DNA of 64,000 nucleotides from Nucisporomicrobium flavum (GTDB lineage Bacteria; Actinomycetota; Actinomycetes; Mycobacteriales; Micromonosporaceae), in assembly GCF_016464385.1 (NCBI RefSeq), contig NZ_JADMLH010000003.1, positions 425,714 to 489,713 on the forward strand. The letters are read 5' to 3'. The notes beneath the pieces are model-generated. The model had not been told where the DNA came from, did not search any database, and worked only from the letters and a program-made list of their open reading frames with translations. Every line of letters starts with the position of its first letter. Within the stretch, counting starts at the first letter, position 1. The position numbers and the translations under genes are program-made. Below, piece by piece: positions 1 through 8,523 of the stretch.

Positions 1-121
1 GACTGTCGGCCAGCAGGCTGCCCAGGCCCGGCAGCAGCAGGCGGCCGGTGAGATCGCCGCTGGCGCCCAGCACCAGCAAGGTCTGTTCGTGGTCGGCCGA
101 TGCCACGGATCGCGTCGTCAT
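1..121 (-). CDS. zwf: glucose-6-phosphate dehydrogenase, N-terminal part (runs off the window)
   Basis: Only the first 40 codons are present; the gene continues beyond base 1. From the ATG at 121 the product carries LLVLGASGDLTGRLLLPGL, the dinucleotide-binding GASGDL motif and following helix of glucose-6-phosphate dehydrogenase, which opens the oxidative pentose phosphate pathway (glucose-6-phosphate plus NADP+ to 6-phosphogluconolactone). It is divergent from the GH30 gene. The short Ala/Asp/His stretch before the motif is normal for actinobacterial forms. The family call rests on this motif alone. Confidence 0.8.
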   Translation of the reverse strand, partial: MTTRSVASADHEQTLLVLGASGDLTGRLLLPGLGSLLADS

Positions 122-324
122 GACCCGGACCATCCCCCGCCCACCGCGTCGCTAACCGTCCCGGCGCCGCCGGCGTGCCGCGCGCGTGTCACCGAGGAGA
201 TGGCTCGACACGCAGATCGCGCACATTGTGGTTTACCGAAAACTGTTATGAGCGAGAGCGGTATTCGATTTCGGAACGGACTCTTGAACGGCGGGAAACA
301 AACTGACAACATTGGCATTCCTCG

Positions 325-340
325 ATGGGAGCGCTCCCAT
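325..340. promoter_or_regulatory. CelR/CebR-type operator upstream of the GH30 gene
   Basis: ATGGGAGCGCTCCCAT is a perfect 16-bp palindrome ending 47 bases before the GH30 start codon. Its inner 14 bases, TGGGAGCGCTCCCA, are the published binding site of the LacI-family cellobiose/cellulase repressors CelR (Thermobifida) and CebR (Streptomyces). Sequence identity to the known site is direct; control of this gene by such a regulator is inferred. Confidence 0.8.
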
Positions 341-387
341 AGGTCCGTCCATGGTGCGCTCCGCCCCCTCGACAGCAAGGACCAGAC

Positions 388-2069
388 ATGACCGAGAACC
401 ATGACGAGTCGGTGGCCGCCCCGTCCCGGCAGGTGAGTCGGAGAGCCGTTCTGACGACGCTGGGAGCTCTGCCGGTCGTCACGGTCGCGGCGTCGATAAT
501 GGGGGCCACGGAAGCCGCGGCCGCGGCCGCGAACGTCAATCCGTCCGCACCGCGGCAGACGATCCGGGGCTTCGGCGCCATGTGTCACGCCGCCTGGATC
601 GGCGACCTGACCCCGGCCAGCGGGAAACCGCGTTCGGCACCGGCGACGGCCGCCTGGGATTTTCGGTGCTGCGGATCCCGGTGAACGAGAACCAGTCGGA
701 TTGGAGCCGTGACCTGGCGACCGCCCAGCGCGCCGTCGCGCTCGGTGTGACCGTCTTCGCCTCGCCGTGGAACCCGCCCGCGAGCATGACCGAGACCTTC
801 ACCCGAGGGACCCAGACCAACGCCAAGCGCCTCAAATACAGCTCGTACGCCGCCTACGCCCAGCACCTGAACGACTTCACCGCCTACATGCGCAACAACG
901 GGGTCAACCTGTACGCCATCTCGGTGCAGAACGAGCCGGACTATGCGTCGACCTGGACGTGGTGGACTGCCGCGGAAATCGTTCAGTTCCTGCGGGCCAA
1001 CGCCGGCTCGATCAGCACGAGGGTGATCGCACCCGAGTCCTTCCAGTACGTCAAGTCGATGTCGGATCCGATCCTCAACGACTCCACGGCACTCGCCAAC
1101 GTGGACATCATCGGCGCGCACCTCTATGGCACGCCGTACTCCAATTTCCCTTACCCGCTGTTCCAGCAGAAGGGGGCCGGTAAGGAACTCTGGATGACCG
1201 AGGTCTATTACCCCAACAGCAGCGACTCGGCCGATTCCTGGCCCGGCGCGCTCGACGTGGGTGAGCACATGCACCACGCCATGGTGGACGCCGGATTCCA
1301 GACGTACGTGTGGTGGTACCTGCGGCGCAGCTACGGCCCCATGCGGGAGGACGGGCAGATCAGCAAGCGCGGCGCCGTCATGGCGCATTTCTCCCGTTTC
1401 GTACGCCCCGGATACGTACGGATCGACGCGACCGCGAACCCGGCGTCGAACGTCTTCGTCTCGGCGTACCGGAACGGCGACACCGTCGTCATCGTCGCGG
1501 TCAACAAGAACGCCTCGTCGGTGAGCCAGCAGTTCACGCTGGCCGGCACCGCCTCGTCCGGCAGCGTCGCCACCTGGCTGACCGACGCGAGCAGGAACGT
1601 GGCGCAACAGAGCGCGCTCAGCATGGCGAACGGTTCGGTCACCGTCACGCTGCCCGCCCGCAGCGTGATGACCCTCGTGACCAGCATGACCGGCACGACC
1701 ACGCCCAGCCCGTCGGCCAGCGCGTCGGTCAGCGCGCCCCCGCCCGCCGGTACGGGTCCGCGGGTCGCCTACACGATGAGCAGCTGGAGCTCCGGCTTCA
1801 CCGCGACCGTCAGCATCACCAACACCGGCACGTCGGCCATCAACGGCTGGACGCTGACCTTCACCCTGCCCTCCGGTCAGTCCATCACCTCCGGCTGGAA
1901 CGCGACCTATTCGCCGTCCAGCGGCCAGGTGAACGCCCGCAACGTCGACTACAACGGCACGCTCGCCCCCGGCGCCACCGTCGAGATCGGTTTCCAGGCC
2001 ACCCATACGGGCAACACCGCCGAACCGGCGAGCTTCACCCTCAACGGCATTACCTGCACGGTGATCTGA
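388..2069 (+). pseudogene. secreted GH30 glucuronoxylanase-type glycosidase with CBM2, one-base frameshift
   Basis: The ATG at 388 follows an AAGGA ribosome site and opens a Tat-type signal peptide (SRRAVL, hydrophobic stretch, then an Ala run). The catalytic region continues in another frame after about base 617. Before the break it reads RGFGAMCHAAWIGDLTPA; after it, QRETAFGTGDGRLGFSVLRI, matching the GH30 barrel. One missing C in GGCCAG (617-618) restores continuity. The acid/base glutamate in NEPD (near 932) and the nucleophile glutamate in WMTEVYY (near 1200) are both present. A Thr/Ser/Pro linker leads to a C-terminal CBM2 that binds cellulose or xylan. GH30 subfamily 8 enzymes cut glucuronoxylan outside the cell. 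As read, the protein would stop after 98 codons. A sequencing error is as likely as a real mutation. Confidence 0.8.
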
Positions 2070-2078
2070 ACGCTCGCT

Positions 2079-3134
2079 TCAGGGTCGGCGGCCGGTGCGG
2101 TAGCCCTCCCGCCACAGCTGCACCCGGTAGCCCAGATCGACCAGCAAGCGGGTGAGCCGGGGCGCCGCACCGAGCGGCCTGGCAACCTGCCTGGCGGCTA
2201 TGCCGATCAGGTCCGGTACCGTGCCGTGCCCGGCCCCTGCCTGCGGTCGCCAGATGGACGAGCGGGCCAGCGCCTCGTTCTCGGCCAGCTGGGCGAACTC
2301 GACGTCGACGATGAGGGCCGCGTGCGGTGCCGTGCGGGTGAGGGTCATCTGCGACAGCAGCGCCGGGTCGTCGGTGACCGCGGCCGTGCCACGCAGATGC
2401 AGCACGAGCGTGCGGCCCGGCACGAGCGCGGTGAGCGCCACACGGTCGTCGACGAGCAGGTTGCGAAAGGTGTCGGCGCGCCGGTTGCCCCTGCGGTCAG
2501 GGATGGCCAGCGTCCGGCCGTCCAGGATGCGGGCAAACCCGGGAGGGTCGCCGCGCGGGCTGGTGTCGCTCGAACCGCGGCCGTCCGATGTGGAGAGCAG
2601 GAGGAACGGTGAGGCCGCCAGGAAGCCGGCGACCTCGGGCCGGCGGAGCGGCCCGGCGGGATCGGCCGGGCCGGCGGGATCCGGATCCGGCCCGGCATCG
2701 GGTGACTCGGTGTGCCGCCACAGCCCGGAGCGGAGGATGCAGCGTGCGCAGTGCACGTAGACCTCCTCGACCCTGACGCCGAGCCTGGACCCCGACTGTT
2801 CCACGAACCCGTTGAGGCGCAGGGTCTCGCCGATCCCGGGCAGGAGGAACAGGAACGACACGCCGCCGCCGGGAGCGGGCCGGTGCGGCCCTTCGGGCCG
2901 GGCGAGCGAAATGTTCCGGGGCGAGTCCACGCGGACGAAGCCGGGCCCGCCGCCGACGAGGGTGTTCACCGGAGCTCCGGTGAGGGCGGCGCTGAACCCG
3001 AGGCCGGCGACCGGCGAGCCGGTCACCACGGCACGGTACTCCTCGCCGACATGGTCGAGCTGTTTGGTCGTCACAGCGGAGGAGGGCCGCCCGACGATCG
3101 CCTCCAGCCGGCTGACGGTCGTGATGCGGTTCAT
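2079..3134 (-). CDS. pyridoxamine-phosphate-oxidase-like FMN-binding split-barrel protein
   Basis: About 351 residues. The C-terminal half has features of the FMN-binding split barrel: DGRTLAIPDRRGNRRADTF, then NLLVDDRVALTALVPGRTLVLHLRGTA, which fits the flavin-binding beta strands. The N-terminal half (roughly 30-120) looks like a second related barrel, including an FLLPGIGETLRLNG-like strand pair. Members of this superfamily are flavin oxidoreductases of often unknown substrate. It is divergently transcribed from the LysR gene, which suggests that regulator controls it. In-frame ATGs lie at 3134, 3143 and 3155; none has a strong ribosome site, and the innermost was chosen to leave room for the divergent promoter. 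It ends 9 bases from the convergent GH30 gene. Confidence 0.65.
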   Translation of the reverse strand: MNRITTVSRLEAIVGRPSSAVTTKQLDHVGEEYRAVVTGSPVAGLGFSAALTGAPVNTLVGGGPGFVRVDSPRNISLARPEGPHRPAPGGGVSFLFLLPGIGETLRLNGFVEQSGSRLGVRVEEVYVHCARCILRSGLWRHTESPDAGPDPDPAGPADPAGPLRRPEVAGFLAASPFLLLSTSDGRGSSDTSPRGDPPGFARILDGRTLAIPDRRGNRRADTFRNLLVDDRVALTALVPGRTLVLHLRGTAAVTDDPALLSQMTLTRTAPHAALIVDVEFAQLAENEALARSSIWRPQAGAGHGTVPDLIGIAARQVARPLGAAPRLTRLLVDLGYRVQLWREGYRTGRRP

Positions 3135-3217
3135 GCATGTCATCGTCGGTCGCATCGGATCGAGCTGTCCAAGACATTGTTGGACGCAATTCGAGACCCA
3201 TGGAGCATCATGAGGCG

Positions 3218-4120
3218 ATGGAGCTCCGCCACCTTCGGTACTTTGTCGCGCTGGCCGAGGAAGAGAACTTCCACCGCGCCGCCGAGCGGCTGCACGTGTC
3301 CCAGTCGCCGCTGAGCCGGCAGATGCGCGACCTGCAGGCCGAGATCGGCATCGCGCTGCTCGAACCCCACGGCCGGGGCGTGCGGCTGACCCCGGCCGGG
3401 CGGTTCTTCGCCGAGAAGGCGGCCCGCATCCTCCTCAGCGTCGACACGGCCGTCGAGGAGGCGTCGCTGGTCGCGCAGGGAAAAATCGGCGCCATCACGA
3501 TCGGCTTCGAGACCGGCAGCGCGTACTTCGGCACCCTCGGGAAGATCGTGGCGGCCTTCCGCCGGCGCGAACCCCGGATCGCGCTGTCGCTCACGCCGAT
3601 GAGCAGCGCCGAGCAGTGGGCCGCGCTGCGCGGCGGCGAGATCTCATTCGGCTACGGCAACCATCCGCCCACCGACCGGTCGCTGCACCACGTGGAAGTC
3701 GCGCAGGACCGGCTCGGCGTTGCACTGGCGGCCGACCACCGCCATGCCCGGCGTACGCACCTGACAACAGCCGATCTCCGTGGCGAACCGGTGCTCCTGC
3801 AGCCCCGCCTGCTCTACCCGCGGCTGTACGACGACATCATCGCCGCCATGCGCCGCCACGACATCGTCCTCGACGTCGCGGGCGAGGTGGCGGACCTGGA
3901 AGCTTTGCTCACCCTGGTCGCCAGCGGCGATGCGATCACCTTCCTGCCGGAGGCGGTGACCCCTGTCCTGCAGCTGGGCAGCGCCGTCTGGCGACCGGTC
4001 ACCGATCTCGGCGTGCAATGGTCGGAAGTCGCGATGTGGCGCCCGGAGGACACCGACGCGCCCCTGCTGCGCCCCCTCATCGACATCGTCATGGACCTCC
4101 GCGCCCCCGACGTCCGGTAG
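3218..4120 (+). CDS. LysR-family transcriptional regulator
   Basis: 300 residues, the usual LysR length. It begins with the classical winged-helix region MELRHLRYFVALAEEENFHR and LHVSQSPLSRQ, where the recognition helix lies, followed by a periplasmic-binding-protein-like effector domain (about residues 85-295). The beginning resembles the CatR/BenM/ClcR branch, which senses aromatic-acid intermediates, but the effector cannot be read from sequence. The ATG at 3218 gives the standard family start; an in-frame ATG at 3200 would add six residues. LysR proteins usually control the divergent neighbour, here the FMN-barrel protein, from the shared intergenic region. Confidence 0.85.
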   Translation: MELRHLRYFVALAEEENFHRAAERLHVSQSPLSRQMRDLQAEIGIALLEPHGRGVRLTPAGRFFAEKAARILLSVDTAVEEASLVAQGKIGAITIGFETGSAYFGTLGKIVAAFRRREPRIALSLTPMSSAEQWAALRGGEISFGYGNHPPTDRSLHHVEVAQDRLGVALAADHRHARRTHLTTADLRGEPVLLQPRLLYPRLYDDIIAAMRRHDIVLDVAGEVADLEALLTLVASGDAITFLPEAVTPVLQLGSAVWRPVTDLGVQWSEVAMWRPEDTDAPLLRPLIDIVMDLRAPDVR

Positions 4121-4155
4121 TGGAGCGCCACACGGGTCGAGCGCATGCCGGTTGT

Positions 4156-4473
4156 CTACTGCGAAGTGCCCGATGGTGGGCAGCAGCATGCCAGGTAGCC
4201 CTGGAGTTCGTTGAGGCGTTCGCCGATCGACGTGGGGTCGGCGCGGTAGCGCACGAGCTTGCCGTCGCGCGTGGCAGTGACCAGGCCGCCGCGGCGCAGG
4301 ATGGCCAGTTGTTCGCTGGCGGTGGACTGGCCGAGCCCGCAGCAGTCGGCCACTTCCCCCACGGTGAGCTGCTTCCCGCCGGCGAACAGAGTCATGATCT
4401 GTTGCCGCGTCTCGCTCGCCAGCGCCTTGAGGAAGTCCTGAGCGGGCCCGTCGAGGGCCGGTGGTGTGGTCAT
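4156..4473 (-). CDS. arsR: ArsR-family metalloregulator with C-terminal Cys triplet
   Basis: 105 residues, single winged helix: ASETRQQIMTLF, then VADCCGLGQSTASEQLAILR as recognition helix, and a beta wing. Cys44-Cys45 lie just before that helix and Cys96-97-98 at the extreme C-terminus (YLACCCPP). A C-terminal thiolate cluster is the As(III)-sensing arrangement of Acidithiobacillus-type ArsR, different from the CVC type, so arsenite or antimonite derepression is likely. It is divergent from the ArsO-like gene with only 63 bases between them. That gap contains TCGTC and GACGA half-sites 12 bases apart (4503-4524), a possible but weak operator. The start at 4473 removes a non-homologous 41-residue upstream extension. 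Confidence 0.82.
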   Translation of the reverse strand: MTTPPALDGPAQDFLKALASETRQQIMTLFAGGKQLTVGEVADCCGLGQSTASEQLAILRRGGLVTATRDGKLVRYRADPTSIGERLNELQGYLACCCPPSGTSQ

Positions 4474-4536
4474 CAATCCGCAGTCTGCCTCATCACAACG
4501 TTTCGTCGTTTCCCGATTTGACGATACATTGCCGTG

Positions 4537-5601
4537 ATGAGTTGTGGAGACGTTGTCGTCATCGGCGGTGGCCAGGCCGGTCTGGCCACCGCACACACCG
4601 CCGCCGCTCGGGGATTACGGCCGCTCGTGCTGGATGCCGCGGCCGGGCCGGGGGGCTCGTGGCCGTCGTACTACGACAGCCTGACGTTGTTCTCGCCGGC
4701 CAGGTTCTCTTCGCTGCCCGGCTTCCCGTTCCCTGGGGACCCGGAGCGCTACCCGCTACGCGACGAGGTCGTCGACTACCTCGCCGCCTACACCGCACGA
4801 GTCGAGGCGGAGGTCCGCTTCGCCGGCCGGGTCGACGACGTACGGGCTGAGGACGGCGGGTTCAGCGTCACCACGGCGGACGGCACGGTGGTCCGAAGCC
4901 GGGCGGTGGTGGCGGCGACCGGTGGATTCGGTGCCCCGTACCGGCCGTCACTGCCGGGCTTGGACGACTTCACCGGTACGGTGCTGCACTCGGCGCAGTA
5001 CCGCAATGCCGCGCCTTTCGCCGGCTCCCGGATCGTGGTGGTCGGCGGTGGCAACTCGGCGGTGCAGATCGCGGTGGAACTGGCCGCGGTGGCGAAAGTC
5101 AGCCTTACGACCCGCGGGCCGTTGCGCTTCCAGCCGCAGCACTTCCTCGGCCGCGACTTCCACTGGTGGCTCAACCGCACCGGCCTGGACACCTCCCGGC
5201 TCGGCCCACGATTGATCAAGGGCTCGGTGTCGGTGATCGACGACGGCAAGTACCGGGCGGCGATCCGCGCCGGTCGACCCGACCATCGGCCGCTGTTCAC
5301 CCGGCTCGACGGCAACCGGGTGGTGTGGGCAGACGGTACGTCCGAGCCGGTCGACGTCGTCGTGCTGGCCACCGGCTACCGGCCGCATCTACCCTTCCTG
5401 GCGGGTACCGGGGCGCTTGGTCCGGACGGTGCGCCGCTGCACGACGGAGGCGTGTCGACTGCCGTACCCGGCTTGGGATTCGTGGGTCTGGAGCGGCAGC
5501 GCAGTTTCGCCTCAGCCACCTTGCGCGGCGTCGGTCGAGACGCGGCCTACGTACTGAACTCAGTGCTGCGTCACCCGGCACGGCACGCGACGGCGCGCTG
5601 A
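4537..5601 (+). CDS. ArsO-like FAD/NAD(P)H-dependent monooxygenase
   Basis: 354 residues with two Rossmann motifs: an N-terminal FAD site (VVIGGGQAGLATA) and a NADPH site (IVVVGGGNSAVQIA, near residue 170). LATGYRPHLPFL near the end is the ATG motif of flavin monooxygenase/thioredoxin-reductase-like proteins. The order and length match ArsO-type flavoproteins found with arsR in actinobacteria; the exact reaction of ArsO is not settled. Divergence from an ArsR gene supports arsenic control. GTG at 4534 and ATG at 4537 are both possible; there is almost no leader, so leaderless translation is plausible. Its end overlaps the convergent MFS gene by 31 bases. Confidence 0.75.
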   Translation: MSCGDVVVIGGGQAGLATAHTAAARGLRPLVLDAAAGPGGSWPSYYDSLTLFSPARFSSLPGFPFPGDPERYPLRDEVVDYLAAYTARVEAEVRFAGRVDDVRAEDGGFSVTTADGTVVRSRAVVAATGGFGAPYRPSLPGLDDFTGTVLHSAQYRNAAPFAGSRIVVVGGGNSAVQIAVELAAVAKVSLTTRGPLRFQPQHFLGRDFHWWLNRTGLDTSRLGPRLIKGSVSVIDDGKYRAAIRAGRPDHRPLFTRLDGNRVVWADGTSEPVDVVVLATGYRPHLPFLAGTGALGPDGAPLHDGGVSTAVPGLGFVGLERQRSFASATLRGVGRDAAYVLNSVLRHPARHATAR

Positions 5602-6830
5602 GGCCGGGGCAGCCGCCCGGCTGCGGCAATCATGGCGGCGGCGAGCGCGCAGCAGACCGCGACGGCGGCGAACACGGGTGCGTACCCGCCGCTGACGGTG
5701 TGCAGGTACGCCGCGGCGAGCGGTGCGGTGGCCTTGGCGAGGGTCATCGGGACGACGAGGGCGCCGGCGAGGGTGGCGTAGCGGCGGGTGTCGTAGCGCT
5801 CCGCGAGCAGCACCGGCTTGGCGATCGTGGCAACACCGAATCCGAGTCCGAAGCCGATGACCGCGCCGATGACTCCGCCCGTACGGGCGCCGACGAGAGG
5901 GAGCAGGAGAGCCGCGGCTGCCTGGACGGCGAACACGGCGGCGGTGACGCTGGTGGTGCGGCTGCGGCGTTGCAGCCCGGTGGTGAGGAGCCGCCCGGCG
6001 ACCGACAGTACGCCGAGCAGCCCGGCGACGGTGGCCGCGAAGGCCGGCCGGTGTCCCCAGGAGATGAGCGCGGCGACCAGGTGGACCGTGAATGCGCTGA
6101 CCGCTGCGGTATGCGCGGTGAAACCGATGGCGAGCAGCCAGAACCCGCGATCGGCGAGGGCCGCCCGCACCCCACGCGATGGCGCCCGGCGGGCACGGCG
6201 TGGCGGCTCGGATCCGCGCAAGGCGAAGGCGTGCAGTGGCACGGTGACCACTTGGAGAACGGCGAGAATCACGAGCGCGGTGCGCCAGCCGTGGACGTCG
6301 GTGAGCCATCCGGTCAGCGGGAGGAACACGGAGCTCGCGAACCCGGCCACGACAGTGATGGCCAGCAAGGCACTGGAGCGGTGCTCGGCTGCGGTGATGG
6401 CGATGACGACGGCGAAGGCTGCCTCGTAGAGGCTGGCAGCGGCGGCGGCGCCGATGCCGATCTGCACCAGGTACAGCTGCCAGAGATGGTCCACCTGGGA
6501 AAGAGCGACAAGCAGAAGGGCCCCGGCGGCTGATCCGCCGGTCATGAGGCCGCGGCCGCCGTGCCGATCCAGCCGACGACCGATGGGTACGGCCAGAGCA
6601 GCGCCGGTCAAGACGCTCGCCGTGAAGGCACCGGTCACCGCGGTCGTGGAGGCATGCAGGTCTGCAGCGAGCGGAGTCAGCAGGACAGCGAAGGCGTAGT
6701 ACAGGGTGCCGTACCCGATGGTCTGGGTGATCGCCAAGGCGGCGACGATGCCGGTCCTTCGCGCGGGAGTGACGGGCTCGTGCCCGCCGGTGTCGCCGGC
6801 GGGCACGAAGCGGGTTGCGGGTGACGTCAC
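5571..6830 (-). CDS. major facilitator superfamily transporter of the ars island
   Basis: 419 residues with about twelve hydrophobic segments. The motif-A-like loop PIGRRLDRHGGRGLM follows segment 2, and a basic central loop (RGSEPPRRARRAPSRGVR) separates the two halves. The GTG start at 6830 overlaps the upstream flavoprotein stop in a GTGA junction, so the two are translationally coupled and probably act together. MFS exporters of arsenite or organoarsenicals (ArsK, ArsJ) are known, but nothing in this sequence fixes the substrate. Export of a product made by the coupled flavoprotein is the simplest inference. Confidence 0.75.
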   Translation of the reverse strand: MTSPATRFVPAGDTGGHEPVTPARRTGIVAALAITQTIGYGTLYYAFAVLLTPLAADLHASTTAVTGAFTASVLTGAALAVPIGRRLDRHGGRGLMTGGSAAGALLLVALSQVDHLWQLYLVQIGIGAAAAASLYEAAFAVVIAITAAEHRSSALLAITVVAGFASSVFLPLTGWLTDVHGWRTALVILAVLQVVTVPLHAFALRGSEPPRRARRAPSRGVRAALADRGFWLLAIGFTAHTAAVSAFTVHLVAALISWGHRPAFAATVAGLLGVLSVAGRLLTTGLQRRSRTTSVTAAVFAVQAAAALLLPLVGARTGGVIGAVIGFGLGFGVATIAKPVLLAERYDTRRYATLAGALVVPMTLAKATAPLAAAYLHTVSGGYAPVFAAVAVCCALAAAMIAAAGRLPRPQRAVACRAG

Positions 6831-8365
6831 GAGCAGCAGCTGCCGCCGGCCGCGGGAGTGAGGCTGAGCAGGCCGGCGACGCCGGGCAGGGCGACGAGGT
6901 CGGAGCTGCACACGCCTGTTTCGGGCAGGTCGAGCTGAACGTCGTCGGCGGCGGCGAAGTCACCGGCGAGAGCGGCGGCGATGGAGCGCACCTGCTCGTA
7001 GCCCGTGGCCATGAGGAACGTGGGGGCCCGCCCGTAGGACTTCATGCCGACGGCGTAGTAGTTCGGCTCGGGCTGACCCAGCTCGCGGTAGCCGTGCGGA
7101 GCCACGGTGCCGCAGGAGTGCTCGTTCGGGTCGATCAGGTCGGCCAGCGTACGGGTGCACCCCAGGATGGGGTCGAGGTCCAACCGCAGCTCGGTGGCGA
7201 TGGAGTGGTCGGGACGGAAGCCGGTGGCGGACACGACCCGGTCCGCGGTCAGCGTGCGCCCATCGGCTGCGACGAGTTCGATGCCGCCATCGGTCCGGCG
7301 TACGGTGTGGACGCCGAAGCCCTGCACGAGGGTGACCGCGCCGGTGTCGACCAAAGCGCGCAGGCCGCTGCCGAGTGCGCCGCGGGCGGGCAACTCGTCG
7401 GCGTCCTCGCCCCCGAACGCGCGTTGCGCGGAGCCGCCGCGCACGGCCCAGGTGATGCGGGTGCCGGGTGCGGTCTCGGCCAGGCGGGCGAGGTCGAGCA
7501 GGGTGTTCGCCGCGGAGTGACCGGAACCGACGACGATGGTGTGCCGGCCGGCGTGCGCGTCGCGGTCGGCGCCGAGCACGTCGGGCAGGGCATGGTCGAT
7601 GAGGTCGGCGGCCTTGTCCTCCCCGTGGGCGGGCAGGCCGTTGACGCCGAGCGGGTGCGGGGTGCGCCAGGTGCCGGAGGCGTCGATGACCGCGCCGGCG
7701 AGGATGTCGGTGCCGTCGGCGAGGCGTACGACGAAGGGCAGGTCGGCGCGCCCGGCGGTGCGGACCCGGTCGGTGCCGACGCGGCTCATCGCGACCACCC
7801 GAGCGCCCAGGCGCAGGTTCGCGGCGATCGCGGGCAGCTTTGCCAGGGGCTGCAGGTACTCCTCGACGAGCGCCGCGCCGGTCGGCAGACCGTCGTCGTC
7901 GGGCGCGGCCCATCCGGCGGCGTCGAGCAGCCGCCGGGCGGCGGCGTCGACGTTGTAGCGCCACGGGCTGAAGACGCCGACGTGTCCCCACTGGCGCACG
8001 GACGCGGCGACCTCGTCGCCGGCCTCGAGGACGATGAACGGCAGATCACGCTCGTGCAGGTGGGCTGCGGCGGCCAGTCCGACTGGTCCCGCCCCGATCA
8101 CCACGACCGGTAACTCGGAGCCGGCAGATTCTCGAGCGGGGGCGGCCCGGACAGTCACATCAGTACTTAGTGATGTGTTGTTCGCCGGGTCGCAGCAGCC
8201 GTTGCCGGCCACCGGCACCTCGGCCGTCTCGGCCGGGGCGGTGCCGCAGCAGTCGGCGCCCGAGGCCACTGCCTCGGTCTTGGCGGCGGGGTCACAGCAG
8301 GCGTCGGCCGCGGCTGCCGCCTGAACGGTGCCGCAACAGGGACCGGTGGTCGGGTTCTGGCTCAT
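6827..8365 (-). CDS. FAD-dependent oxidoreductase with N-terminal vicinal-cysteine repeats
   Basis: 512 residues. The catalytic part starts with an FAD Rossmann motif (VVVIGAGPVGLAAAAHL, about residues 86-102), has a NADPH motif (TIVVGSGHSAANTLLDLA) and a late SATGFRPD motif, so it is a class-B flavin monooxygenase/thioredoxin-reductase-like enzyme. The striking part is a low-complexity tail of about 80 residues carrying Cys pairs at 10-11, 23-24, 39-40 and 57-58 in alternating CCGT and CCDP contexts, plus a fifth pair near the C-terminus (GGSCCS). Vicinal thiols bind As(III) tightly, so the tail may capture arsenite or shuttle thiols to the flavin. Good ribosome site AAGGGGC before the ATG at 8365. 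It faces a tandem ArsR across a palindrome and overlaps the MFS gene. The substrate is unknown. Confidence 0.75.
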   Translation of the reverse strand: MSQNPTTGPCCGTVQAAAAADACCDPAAKTEAVASGADCCGTAPAETAEVPVAGNGCCDPANNTSLSTDVTVRAAPARESAGSELPVVVIGAGPVGLAAAAHLHERDLPFIVLEAGDEVAASVRQWGHVGVFSPWRYNVDAAARRLLDAAGWAAPDDDGLPTGAALVEEYLQPLAKLPAIAANLRLGARVVAMSRVGTDRVRTAGRADLPFVVRLADGTDILAGAVIDASGTWRTPHPLGVNGLPAHGEDKAADLIDHALPDVLGADRDAHAGRHTIVVGSGHSAANTLLDLARLAETAPGTRITWAVRGGSAQRAFGGEDADELPARGALGSGLRALVDTGAVTLVQGFGVHTVRRTDGGIELVAADGRTLTADRVVSATGFRPDHSIATELRLDLDPILGCTRTLADLIDPNEHSCGTVAPHGYRELGQPEPNYYAVGMKSYGRAPTFLMATGYEQVRSIAAALAGDFAAADDVQLDLPETGVCSSDLVALPGVAGLLSLTPAAGGSCCS

Positions 8366-8453
8366 CGAAGCCCCTTACGGGTGGTGCCGTACCGTGACGG
8401 CGCGGGAAGCGGTCGAGTCCGACGGGATGGCCGATGATCGCATCACCAGCGAC

Positions 8454-8469
8454 TGATCTGAATAGATCA
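8454..8469. promoter_or_regulatory. candidate ArsR operator between the flavoprotein and the tandem ArsR gene
   Basis: TGATCTgaatAGATCA is a perfect 6-bp inverted repeat with a 4-base spacer in the 158-bp divergent region. ArsR/SmtB proteins bind short AT-richer inverted repeats of this kind, and this is the most AT-rich patch nearby. Assignment to the adjacent tandem ArsR is inferred from position. Confidence 0.5.
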
Positions 8470-8523
8470 ACGTCGAACTTCCTCTACCTTGCATCTTAGT
8501 TAGAGCGATGTCAAGCTATCGGC

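Noticed and set aside
600..640. Programmed ribosomal frameshift in the GH30 gene
   Set aside because: No slippery heptamer or following pseudoknot is evident, and GH30 enzymes do not use recoding; a lost base explains it better.
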